A DNA stretch of 64,000 bases from Pectinophora gossypiella (taxonomy: Eukaryota; Arthropoda; Insecta; Lepidoptera; Gelechiidae), in contig NC_065407.1 in the NCBI RefSeq assembly GCF_024362695.1, positions 11,346,001 to 11,410,000 on the forward strand, written 5' to 3'. The position numbers were made by a program, and so were the translations under genes. Under the pieces are notes generated by a model. The model saw only the letters and a program-made list of their open reading frames with translations. It made no database searches and was not told where the DNA came from. This document shows positions 32,933 through 43,680 of the stretch, piece after piece; the stretch's first letter is position 1, and each line of letters begins with the position of its first letter.

Positions 32933-34532
32933 GGGTATAGCGAGGTAAGGAAGACGAAATGGCCCCCATGGCCCATGACGGAATTATCATTTGTACTGGT
33001 ATTGGCACTCTAAAAGAATACGAAATGTAAGGTCGTTGACCCCTGACCTTGACCTGTCTTTGAGATATTCGAGAAAGTTCGTACGCGCGCCGAGTTTTTT
33101 CAAAATTTTTTTTCCGAAAAACTATAAAAGCTAGAAGGATGGGACCAATTGCGTATAATTAGGGATACTTTGAAAAATATTCTGAATTTTTTTCAGAGTT
33201 CTGGTGAAATGACAACTGTGCAAAATAATTAAACAAAATATAAATATATTTTTTTAGTACTGTTCTATTATGTTTACCGCGCCAAAAAAAATATATAATA
33301 CTCTTTGATTTATATACTTACACCACACAAAAACTGATTAAAATCAAAGAGGCGCTTCTTGAGTAATTATGAATTTACTTAGTGTGCGTACGGCTGGTAG
33401 GAACTAATTAAAGAGGTCGTTTTTAGATTAATTATTATAATTACATGTTAAACATAATTTTAATCATCATCATCACTGTTTTCATTTATTACAACATTGA
33501 CTGCATCATTTCAAAATATTTTCGACAGAATTTCAGCAGGACGTAAAATGCGAGATAGATATCTCGCATGAGCTAAGTAATATAATTATTACACTTGCGG
33601 CATATGAAAATCGACTTGCGAAAATCGTATTTTGGGCAAAAGAAAACCCATTTATGCAAACCGTTTACAATTTGTACTACGAACTAGAGTTTTAAGTTTA
33701 GCATCCTGTAGCACTTTCTTCATAATAGTGGCATCATTTTCCGTACCATAAATTGGCCCAGCAAAATCAACTATAAACCCGTTCGTAGTACAGATTGTAA
33801 ACAGTTTGCATAAATGGGTTTTCTTTTGCCCAAAATACGATTTTCGCAAGTCGATTTTCATATATCGCAAGTGTAATAATTATATTATTTAGCTCATGCG
33901 AGATATCTATCTCGCATTTTACGTCCTGCTGAAATTCTGTCGAAAATATTTTCAAATGATGCAATCAATGTTGTAATAAATGAAAATAGTGATGATGATG
34001 ATTAAAATTCTGTTTAACATGTAATTATAATAATTAATCTAAAAACGACCTCTTTAATTAGTTCCTACCAGCCGTACGCACACTAAGTAAATTCATAATT
34101 ACTCAAGAAGCGCCTCTTTGATTTTGATCAGTTTTTGTGTGGTGTAAGTATATAAATCAAAGAGTATTATATATTTTTTTTGGCGCGGTAAACATAATAG
34201 AACAGTACTAAAAAAATATATTTATATTTTGTTTAATTATTTTGCACAGTTGTCATTTCACCAGAACTCTGAAAAAAATTCAGAATATTTTTCAAAGTAT
34301 CCCTAATTATACGCAATTGGTCCCATCCTTCTAGCTTTTATAGTTTTTCGGAAAAAAAAATTTGAAAAAACTCGGCGCGCGTACGAACTTTCTCGAATAT
34401 CTCAAAGACAGGTCAAGGTCAGGGGTCAACGACCTTACATTTCGTATTCTTTTAGAGTGCCAATACCAATACAAATGATAATTCCGTCATGGGCCATGGG
34501 GGCCATTTCGTCTTCCTTACCTCGCTATACCC
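32933..34532. mobile_element. Spy-like palindromic DNA transposon inserted in BEL copy B
   Basis: A 1,600-bp element with ends GGGTATAGCGAGGTAAGG and its complement. The two inverted arms are 752 bp each (32,933-33,684 and 33,781-34,532), around a 96-bp loop. It sits exactly between AAA (32,930-32,932) and TTT (34,533-34,535). The uninterrupted copy A shows the empty site AAATTT at 26,834-26,839, so insertion caused no target duplication and no deletion. Precise insertion into AAA|TTT without duplication is the published hallmark of the Spy group, relatives of PIF/Harbinger and IS5 elements. The loop and adjacent arm encode a DDE-transposase-like fragment. The arms differ at a few bases, for example GTACTGG versus the complement of GTATTGG near the ends. 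Confidence 0.87.
33652..33870 (-). pseudogene. DDE-type transposase remnant in the Spy-like element
   Basis: The minus-strand frame of 72 codons starts in the right arm (SYFGQKKTHLCKLFTICTTN), crosses the loop (GFIVDFAGPIYGTENDATIM, KKVLQD) and dies in the left arm. The pattern K-K-x-H-L-x-K ... T-x-G-[FY]-I-V-D ... G-P ... N-D-A-x-I-M resembles the catalytic core around the second carboxylate of invertebrate DDE transposases. The N-terminal part and the remaining acidic residue are not recognisable. It is a fragment without activity, and the assignment rests on motif memory only. Confidence 0.6.
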
Positions 34533-37500
34533 TTTGTCCTCATGTGGGAGCCAAGAGAGACCCAGAATTTTAAGCGACAAATCACTTATATCTTCGAAAC
34601 TCCGGAGGCGGTCGGAATATAAGTCAGAGTCCGGACAAGAATTCAAAAATTCAGGGCTATTGGAGGCCCATTTCCGCAAATGGAGACAAGACGACGACAA
34701 GATGTCCAGCAACTCCTTGCGCATTAGTAGAGCACTCTCAATAGAGTCTGCACCTGACACAATGTCATCTACGTAAGTATCTCTCGCCAAGACAGCAGCA
34801 CCTTGAGGAGCACGAGATGAGAATTCCTCAGCTACCTTAGCGATGCACCAAAGCGCCTGGTACGGAGCGCAGGATACCCCATAAGTTACGGTAAGGAGGC
34901 GAAAATCCTTCACAGGGTCCTCTGGAGACGCTCGCCAAAGAATGCGCTGATAGTCGCAGTCTCGCAACTCGACCAAGAATTGGCGATACATCTGCTTGAT
35001 GTCCCCGGTGAAGACTACAGCACGCCAACGAAACCTAACCAGAAGATCGAAAATGTTCTTCTGTAACTTAGGGCCAGGGAGCAACGAATCGTTCAAGGAC
35101 ACGCCAGCGGCATCCTTAGCACTTGCGTCAAAGACCGTACGCAAGGGTGTGGTAACCGAGTCAGGGCGTAGAACTCCGTGATGAGGGATATAATAGAAGT
35201 GGCCTTCAGACGACAGAGGCGGCTCAACTTCTTCCATATGACCACACTTGAGGTAATCGTCCATGAAGTTAATATAAGCAGTACGAAAGAGAGGGTTTAT
35301 TTTAAACTTCCTCTCTAAATTCAGAAGTCGCTTAAGTGCGACCTCACGAGAATTTAAAAACCTTGGCTTCTCCTGAGGGTCGACAAAGGTCAACGGGACA
35401 ATCATCCTACCTTCAGGGTTACGACAATAAGAAGCCTCCATATAGGTTTCACACGACAATTCAGCTTTCGAAAAAACGACAGGCTTAGGAGGATCTAAAT
35501 TCTCCAACTCCCAGAACTTCTTTAAACTGTTGTCCAAAGACAAACTCGACACTAAAAGACAGTCCTTAGTCACAACACAGGAACCTTTACGAAAACGAGA
35601 ACGACAAGTGTCAACATCAATTGCACATTCACCCATTACTATCCAGCCGAAAACAGTGCGGATAGCAACAGGCTGACCTGACTCGCCCTTGACAAGACCA
35701 GGTTGAAGTGCCGAAGCGAGAATATTGGCGTTGACCAACATGTCAATAGGCCCAGGCTGGTGGAAGAATGGATCAGCAAGATCTAATCCCCTAATATGTT
35801 TCCAAGAGGAAATATCAATTTGTCCCGACGGCATGTCAGTACAAATTTGCGACAAAACGAGAGCATTAAACGAAAAGTTACATGAGGAGCCACCATTAGA
35901 TGGTACTATCTCACATTCGACAGTGCCAAGAGTATCGGCCGATACCGTACCAATACCATTCACAGAATGGGCATTGCCCTTTATGTCAAGTCCAAGCTTC
36001 CGAGCACAAGTCAAAGTAATAAAATTGCAGGCACTAGCACTGTCCAAAAGTATGCGAATAGGAGTCAATTTATTAAATTTATTTTTAATTAAGACCATAG
36101 CAGTCGAAAATAAAATTTGGGAATGACCTCCAGGAACAGTCAACGCTGTGGGAATATTCGACGAAGTCCCTTCGATACATTGTTGAGAAATGTCTTCATC
36201 AGCAGACTTGTGGAAATGAAGTAGCGCGTGATGCCTATACTTACATTTGTCACAGTGAACAGATGACTTACAATGTTTGACTGTATGAGAGGGATGAAGA
36301 CATACAATACAAAGTCGTTTATCCTTCACACAAGCAAATCTCTCACGAGGTGTCAATTTTAAAAATTTGGGACATTTGTCTATATTATGGCCAACTGTTA
36401 AACACAACGTACAGCTGATCACAGGTGGTACAATAAGCGATGACTTTGTTTTAGACACTGGCTTTGTAGTAACAATATTCAATTTACCAGAATTTTCCAA
36501 AGCTTGACTTCGCTTTTCTATAAATTTACACAAGTCAGCATATTCCGGAATATCAACATCAGACTCTAATTGTAACTCGAAAGCCTCTCTAGTAGCTACA
36601 TCAAGCTTGGACCATAACAAATGGAACAACATAAAATTCCTATCTGGTAACTGGTATTTATCTAAAATTTCAATATTTTCTTTAAAAGTACGAAAAACTC
36701 TATTTAATTCTGTACTACTTTTAGACTTCACAGATTCACAGTGTAATAATTTTTCATAGAATATTGACGCTAACACTCTTTTACGTTCATAATGATTTTT
36801 CAAAACATTGTATGCATTTAAATAATTCTCATCTGAAATTGGATAATTCTTTATTAAATCCAATGCACATCCTCGAACATAGGTCAATAAATAATGTAGC
36901 TTTTCCACTGCTGGAATTTCCCTATTATGAATAAGTGAGTCATAAAGCTGTTTAAAAGAAATCCAATTTTCAATCCTTCCATCAAAAGGCGTTATGTTTA
37001 TTTTAGGCAGCTTTACACTTAAGCACTGATTATCCGAAACTGAAACTGAAGGTTTTATATCAGCTTGCGACTTCTTCAACATACGATACTTTATTGACCT
37101 CACTTTTGTTTCAAACTGAGCCGAAAAATTTAACTCGCCTGGTCTATGTTCTTTCGAAACTGACGCCAATACTTCTATCTGTGCTCTGTGAAACTCATCC
37201 GTAATTTCTTTCACGTCCTGTAAAGTATATCCTACCAAGTCCGTGTTTTCCATACTTTCGATACGGGCAAATGCATAATCCCGAGCAATGCGGTTCCTGT
37301 CTCCAGTAACCGACATACTATCATCGTTACTCATCGTTAATTTAAGTTATTTTAACAAAAACAACACGAAAAACAATCGAAACCAACAAAAACAATGAAT
37401 AACAATGCGATATGTATGAGGTTATTTTTAGACTCGATTGACAAGTAGTCAACTTGACGTACGAATGACAGTGACAGCAGACTGACAAGGTGCGTTCAGA

Positions 37501-37698
37501 AGCAAGTTCAAAAATTAAAAATAATAATATTTGAAACAAAACGGTCTTCAATCTTTTGAAGGTTAACAAAAAATAAAATATGTGTCGTTTTAAAGTTACC
37601 TTCAAGTTTTTTATAATTAATTTTCAACTACAAAAATTTGATTATGGAATCCTTAGATCGCCTTACAAATGAAATATCCGGCTCGAAGGACCAAAAAA

Positions 37699-38194
37699 TG
37701 AATATTAAAAGTGGACTGTATTGGGAAAATTGCGATATACTAAATTTGGGTAAAAAATTGATACGAAAGTGCAACTTATAAAAATACGACAATAGACGAG
37801 AAAATGCCTTTAAAAGAGAAAGACTCACCTAGATGACCTGCTGTGACATACGCAGGCTCGAGAACCAACAGCCAGGGAGGCTCCTGCAGTACCTTCAGCT
37901 CGCCGACTTACCTCAGATTACCGAGTTACCTATAACTGTGGCAAAAACACTCGAGCGATGGATTGTCTTCCCAGTCTAAAGGCACTGTTGCACTAGAAGT
38001 AACTTTCGGCAAATACGACAATGATTCGAAAGGATTCAAAATTATTCGAGGGTCACACGTCTGACCTCTATAACGACACGAAAGCAAGCGAGTGAGGGAG
38101 ACGTTCCAAAACTAAATTTTCAAAAAGTTATTTTTTTTTTTTTTAAAGTTATGTTTGTGATGTTGCCAGGCGAAATATAGTACAATTCTGAACA
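37699..38194 (-). repeat. BEL LTR 3 (right outer; 5' LTR of copy B)
   Basis: 496 bp with TG...CA ends, immediately followed on the right by AATAG, which duplicates the five bases left of LTR 1. It is nearly identical to LTR 1. This outer pair, with the duplication, marks the original insertion. It would contain the promoter for minus-strand transcription. Confidence 0.93.
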
Positions 38195-38199
38195 AATAG

Positions 38200-39904
38200 T
38201 GTTTTAATGGGTACCGTTAATATCTGATAAGAATGAAAGTAAATCCGTGTACGAACTAAGCGCCCGCGATAATCAGAAAGATCTATCTGGTGTTTTTCCT
38301 TCTATTTCCATAACTAATAAAAGTCTCGAACGGGTCTTTTAAATAAGTAACTGTGTAGTAAGTAGTTATAAACATGTATTCCGAGCTCCAAAAACATTAC
38401 ACAATATTAACAAAGATGAAAATAATACAAGAGCAACCGTGATAGTTGGAAAATCCCGCTGATCTCTATTTTTTTCTTTTTAAGTTTTTTATTGGCAACT
38501 AGTGGTACCAATGTCATAACCAAAATGCCAACACTAAGGTTCCTGATGAATAGAGATTACTAGATTAAATTATAGACATGGATAGTAAATTTGATATCCT
38601 CGTTTCGACTAGCGGCAACCAAAATGTATCTGTTTCGAATAATTGAAATGCAAGATTCGTTCGTTTTACAATGTTTATATTACACAGAAATATTATTTTC
38701 ATAAAATGTTGATTTCGAAAACATTTTATCGCGTCGTTTTTACGTTATTAAGCCTTTGATAAAATTGTTATAATTGGAGCAATAAAACAACGACTGGCGA
38801 ACTGACGTGGGGAGTAGGTAATAACAACGTTAGTAGGAAGTTTAATACCGGTAAACATTTAATCAGACGACCATTCTATTCTTTTCGTCGAAATTCAGAG
38901 TTAGCTCCAGGTTTATAGTCCTTCAGCTATAACATGTTTACTATACATGTTACTAAACTGAAAAAAACATTTTGTTATGCGCGCCTATTGTTAGACACGA
39001 CTACTTATTTTGAACACGGGAGTTTTGAAGATATACCTATTGGATAAGTACTTATTCAAATTCTTATTTCAAGTACTTTATTACAAAATTCACGTTGGTT
39101 TTCACGTTGAACGTTACGAATTGAAAAAAAAAAATGGAAACATTTCCCTGTTCTTTCGATGTTAAAGGTAGGGGAGTAGGTCAGGAAAACTTTTTGTAAC
39201 TTTGCACCTAAAATTATGTTTGCTTGTATTAAAATGGGTACCTTTACATATAACATATAAACACACGCCCATTTTATTTATTTTTTTATTTGGGGTTGCT
39301 ACCGTAATCATCAGATGACTTTTATCTGCATTTTCCTATTACAAAATTATTGAATATTTTTATAATACTTTAATATTATCTATTAAGCATATTTATAGTT
39401 TTATGTAGGCAATTCCTTTCAATTCCTTTGTAATATATATTTATCTTTAAAAAAAAAACTTGTATGATAGCTACGTTATTAATTTAATATAGATTATATT
39501 ATTGTTTATTCAGCAATTCTAATTATATACATTTTTACGGAAAATAGTTGTCAGTTAATAGTTTCTAGCTAATTAGTAAGTAGGTACCTAGTACCCAACT
39601 AGTTTGCCCTTCTATGAGCTTTTAATTATACTTACCTATCTTACAGGTGCAATTATCGACTTCTGATATGATTTTTAGCGTGTTACTAAGCAATAATTAT
39701 ATATAGCATACTTGTATCGCAGTTTCTACGTTATCAATTAGGTAGTTTTATTACCTACAGATAAATATCAACTTTTACGCGCATCGTTATAATGTAGAGT
39801 CGTACATTACAGTCGGCTAAAAGAACTTCAAAAGTGGCAGTGGTAGTTTTTTACTTACTTAAATATTAATATATAATAAGAATAATATAATGGTGGATAC
39901 TGAC
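38200..39904. other. Gene-free stretch right of the BEL array
   Basis: No exon or complete repeat is recognised. The sequence is AT-rich with scattered poly-A/T runs. Confidence 0.45.
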
Positions 39905-40160
39905 CTAGCCACGTGGTGACAGCAGGGGCGCACGTGGGCTCAGCCGGCGGGCGCCGCGCGCGCTGCTTCACACATCACGCCACCACCGATCAAGTTTCCA
40001 CGCTCACTTCCCTGTTTCACACTAAACACAACTTTTGCCAACGTTCCGAAGTGTCCGATATTACGTCCAAGTGTTTACGTGGAGATCGCGTTGTGGCGCG
40101 GCGTGCGGCGTGCGTGTTGGAGATGCACGGCTTCCCGCGGCGCGCGCCCGACTGACTGCT
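39905..40160 (-). promoter_or_regulatory. GC-rich island: putative promoter and untranslated first exon
   Basis: This is by far the most CpG-rich segment of the left two thirds of the window, and the richness continues to about 40,215. On the minus strand CAGTCAGTCGGG near 40,150 matches the arthropod TCAGT initiator. The downstream sequence stays GC-rich to a donor-like GCTAG|GTCAGT at 39,905. A short upstream-ORF-like frame (MCEAARAAPAG, stop) starts at about 39,985. No longer coding frame is present. I infer an alternative untranslated first exon of a minus-strand gene, perhaps the one whose coding exon lies at 45,994-46,088. A plus-strand promoter cannot be excluded. Confidence 0.45.
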
Positions 40161-40215
40161 GGGCGGCGCAGCACGGGCGGGCGCAGCCCTCGCCCCGGCC
40201 CGCCACTGCCTTCAA

Positions 40216-42194
40216 TTCCTCACATTCCGTCTCGCGCTTTCAAGCGCGTTTAAGTGTTTACTAAAGCCCGTGCGATCGCTGAAAGACGCCTATCCCACTC
40301 ATGCTTTGTTTACAAGTTTTATGTTTCCATTCAATCGCTCACGTAGGCTGTAGCTCCGCGATGAAACGACACACTCAATTGAATGTGCAATGCAACGTAA
40401 ACATTAGTTTAAACGGTATATATGAACTATGAAAATGGTTTGATTTTCTAAATTATTATGTTTCTAAAATAGGTTCTTTTATTAAGTTGTTTTGTTTTAA
40501 AATTAGGTATTAAGTCATGGAATCCAATAGGATTAGGATAATTTAGAATTTTAGGATGGATTTATACAAAAACGTTTATATCCAATTACTTACTTACTTA
40601 ATTATTGGATGCTTTTCATCAACATAAGTAGGTAAGTAAAAATAAAAGTAGTAAACAAGAGGTACAAGGCGGAGTGGAGGAGAACAACAAAGTCGGAAAT
40701 AACTCCACCCGCGGCGCCCCGGCATCTGGGCGGCGCAACGGTTTTAATTCAGTAAGGTAAATAATTTAATTTCGGAACTCATTAGCAATTGCGACCCAGT
40801 CAAAACCGACAGTTAGAAATTCCCAAGAAATATTATTATTTATTTACATTATATTTCGATGAACTTTCTGTATTGTTATCAGACGCACATTTCAAAACAA
40901 TCTTTCCAGGATACACAATCCTTTTTTTTCCAATGAAAGCTTCCGTATTAGCATTTCAGAAAAATAAAACTCACAGCTGTAGTAAACATAAAGAATGGCG
41001 CAAAATAGTCTTGAGTTTATTATTGTTTATGGAACTTTCAGATATTCGGCGAAGTTTCAGATAGATAAATCATGGAGAGATAATACTTTAGCTTACAAAA
41101 AATAGATATATTGCTGAAAGTTTTATACAACTTGACTTTTAGATGAGTATATTACAACAGTAAACTTCTACAACTGTGACTAAGTATTCTATCTAGCTAC
41201 AATCTTCTAGATGTTAGACATCCCTTTCAGACAAGGTTAACCCTGAATAATAAAGTTCAGAACGTAGAGTCACGCACACCGGTACCCAAGACCCGGTACC
41301 GTACTCACATATATCGCGAATCTTCCATTCTACGAGCTGTCAGGAGCACAATGAAGTGCACGAATTAACTATCTACCTGCCCCGAGGGCCGACAGGGAGA
41401 CCTTTCTCTCAATTTAGAGGTCTCCATCGACAGAAACATTTCTTGTTTCCAACAAATTTTCACCTACTTCTTTGTAAATTATCGTTTTTTTCCCTAAAAC
41501 TAAAGGGGCTTTTTCATAACTTGTACTGTCGAATGCTATATCGTTGAAAAGAATTTGAAAGTGTTTCCATCTTAAGATATTCACTATTCATCGTTAAAAA
41601 CTCGTAGGTACCTACTAAAATATGCTTTATCCCCTGCTGGATTTCTCCTGGTAATTTGAATATGGAACGTTGCGACTCTAGCAAAAAGCTTTTACTACAA
41701 CAAAACGTTGCAGTGAAAGAGTTGTTCATAAGTTTTACTTCGATAAAGTATCACCAACTTACTAACCTGTCTCTTGAATAGAAAAGTTAAGAGATGCGAC
41801 GTTCAACAAGTAGTTAAGTAATAAGCATACTATTCGCGACCGTTTAAATATAACCAGATACTTAGCTAAAGTAGGTACCTATGTAATAGACTAAGGTCGA
41901 TATTATGTAGTCCCTCTGCGGAGGACAAAGCTACAAATTTATAAAATTCATAGATCTGCCCTAAGTAGATGAAGATCTGATATTACAATAGACATAATTT
42001 TTATTAAGTATATTGTGTTTTAAAAAATAGATTATAATTTTGAACTTTAACCGAGATACCGAACAATCTGTTTGATATGACCATTTGTAAATCCCATGGG
42101 CAGAAGATTCCTTTGCTGGCTGCGATAACAAAAAAAGCAACATAAACATCAACAGAATTTTCCTCGTTTTAAGTTTACGCGGTTATTATCATAA
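40216..42194. other. Mostly featureless stretch
   Basis: No exon recognised. A small GC-rich pocket at 40,670-40,760 (CCACCCGCGGCGCCCCGGC) ends in a donor-like CAGTAAG|GTAAAT at about 40,757. It could be another untranslated exon, but nothing confirms it. Confidence 0.4.
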
Positions 42195-42198
42195 TTAA

Positions 42199-42333
42199 AA
42201 CACATAATAACGGGTTCTTACCGCGTTTAAAGCAGGGATATGAGACCCCCGATATTTGGACACTGTTGCAAGTGCCATGATCACGGGATGATATCCCTGC
42301 TTTAAACGCGTTAAAAACCCGTTATTATGTGTT
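42199..42333. mobile_element. Small hairpin MITE of 135 bp with TTAA flanks
   Basis: AACACATAATAACGGGTT and GTTTAAAGCAGGGATAT on the left are mirrored by ATATCCCTGCTTTAAACGCG and AACCCGTTATTATGTGTT on the right. TTAA lies on both sides (42,195-42,198 and 42,334-42,337), consistent with a piggyBac-type duplication. The palindrome makes the exact border ambiguous. The sequence is a familiar high-copy lepidopteran repeat. Confidence 0.65.
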
Positions 42334-42337
42334 TTAA

Positions 42338-43109
42338 TTTAGAATTTTCCTCGTTCCAAATTTAACGTCAAATAACCCGTTTCTTTCAAAAAATAATCCG
42401 TAACTAAGATATTTAGGTACGGTACCAACTTATAAAGCTCTTAATTGTTCTGCTGTTCCAGTTTCCTATGATAGATTTTTAATTAGACTCTTACATGTTG
42501 ATATCTATAGGTGTTGAGGCTATAAACCCTCGGCGTCCAGATACTTCGTCTTTTTCTTTTAATAACCTCTACGTGTCTTATCTATCAAGAGTGAATACTG
42601 CCATCGTTTCTAGCTTTCAACTTTTTTTGAATAGGTAAGCATACATAACCAGCAATGGAGGTCCTAAATAACACATAGTTTCAAAATTACCATTAGCTAA
42701 TTAGTTGATAACATTGAAGCAAGTAAACAGCATTATATCCGTTTACTTAGGCTCACAAAAAGTTTGAACGATAACTTGAACCGTCTTACCCATGGCAACG
42801 ATGGAAAATTTTGCATAACTCCTTTCGATATTAGGAGACCGTTCAATATTAAATGACGAAGAGTCGGTTCGGGAATTAAGATAAGTACACAACTTCTTCT
42901 GTTTGTCGAGTTGATAGATTCCAAATGTCGTTCTAAAGTGTCAAGAACTAGAATTCCGCGTTTAGTTGATACACTGATTTTTAGTAAGCATTTAGGCATT
43001 CGAGCATCCTAGGCGGTTGCAAAGGTGTACCTGCGAGTGTTCACCTTCGCGTAGATACAGACCAGCCATTCACACGTATTACAATAGTAGGCACTTATTT
43101 AAAAAAATA
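42338..43109. other. Gene-free stretch
   Basis: No exon or repeat recognised. The 88-codon open frame at 42,733-42,999 (minus) has no recognisable domain and no splice context. Confidence 0.4.
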
Positions 43110-43680
43110 TATCAAATCAAATCAAATCAAATCAAATATACTTTATTGCACAGAACTAGAATTTCAACAATCAGACATAACACATGAATACAGTACAATT
43201 TGGGCGGCCTTATTGCTCTAGAGCAATTTCTTCCAGGCAACCAACAAAAGGAAACAAACATTTACAACTTGGATGCGGGATGGTGCAACAAAAAATAAAT
43301 AAATAAATACCTAAAAGTAAAACTAAAGTTAATATAATAAATACTCTATACTATACGTACATATAATAATAAATACTCAATTTAATATAATCCATATATA
43401 CTAAAAAAATATACCTAACCATAATCTAAAGAAAACTATAATAATAAATAATAGACTATACACACACATACAGGAATTGAAATAAATAAAATACATCATA
43501 CATAATAGTAATATCCTAAGAATATCCACATAAGGATTCAAAATGAGCTCGCAACTGGTTTTTGAAGCTCTGAAGAGAGTTAGCGACTCTGATGGAAGCA
43601 GGTAAGGAGTTCCATAAGCGCACAGCTTGCACAGTAAAAGACTGGCCGTAGTAATCAGTATATAATACTGATTTCAACCG
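43110..43680 (-). pseudogene. CR1-like LINE 3' end (5'-truncated)
   Basis: On the minus strand the frame reads QSFTVQAVRLWNSLPASIRV followed by NSLQSFKNQLRAHF. This is the hallmark C-terminus of CR1/Jockey-clade reverse transcriptases (SFx-x-x-x-x-LWNSLP ... FKxxLxxHF). An AT-rich 3' UTR follows. The element ends at the short repeat (TTTGAT)n, seen on the plus strand as ATCAAATCAAATCAAAT at 43,113-43,136. The rest of ORF2 and ORF1 are missing, the usual 5' truncation. Confidence 0.8.

Larger units (their letters stand above)
30629..37334 (-). pseudogene. BEL/Pao gag-pol of copy B, split by a DNA transposon
   Basis: The upstream coding part is 34,533-37,334 (gag, knuckles, protease and most of reverse transcriptase, including YVDD). 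The downstream part is 30,629-32,932 (A17/RNase H, integrase, C-terminal tail). Together they total 5,106 nt, exactly the length of the copy A frame, so the only lesion is the 1,600-bp insert at 32,933-34,532. Scattered amino-acid differences from copy A include CLTVGH for CLKVGH, HFHKSA for HFHTSA and DDIYCW for DDICCW. The first part runs 27 codons into the insert before stopping. Confidence 0.93.
23899..38194 (-). mobile_element. Tandem BEL/Pao LTR retrotransposon array (LTR-int-LTR-int-LTR)
   Basis: Three LTRs of about 495 bp (TG...CA ends) alternate with two internal regions, all reading on the minus strand. The whole array is flanked by the 5-bp direct repeat AATAG (23,894-23,898 and 38,195-38,199), the target duplication expected for BEL/Pao. 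There is no extra duplication around the middle LTR. It is abutted directly by a primer-binding site on its left and a polypurine tract on its right. This is therefore a recombination product and not one element inserted into another. Copy A (23,899-30,491) has an uninterrupted gag-pol. Copy B (30,000-38,194) carries a 1,600-bp Spy-like insert. No env-like frame is present. Confidence 0.93.

Noticed and set aside
32933..34532. Helitron insertion (also inserts between A and T without duplication)
   Set aside because: Helitrons lack long terminal inverted repeats and end in CTRR with a hairpin. Here the ends are inverted GGGTATAG and a DDE-like fragment is present.
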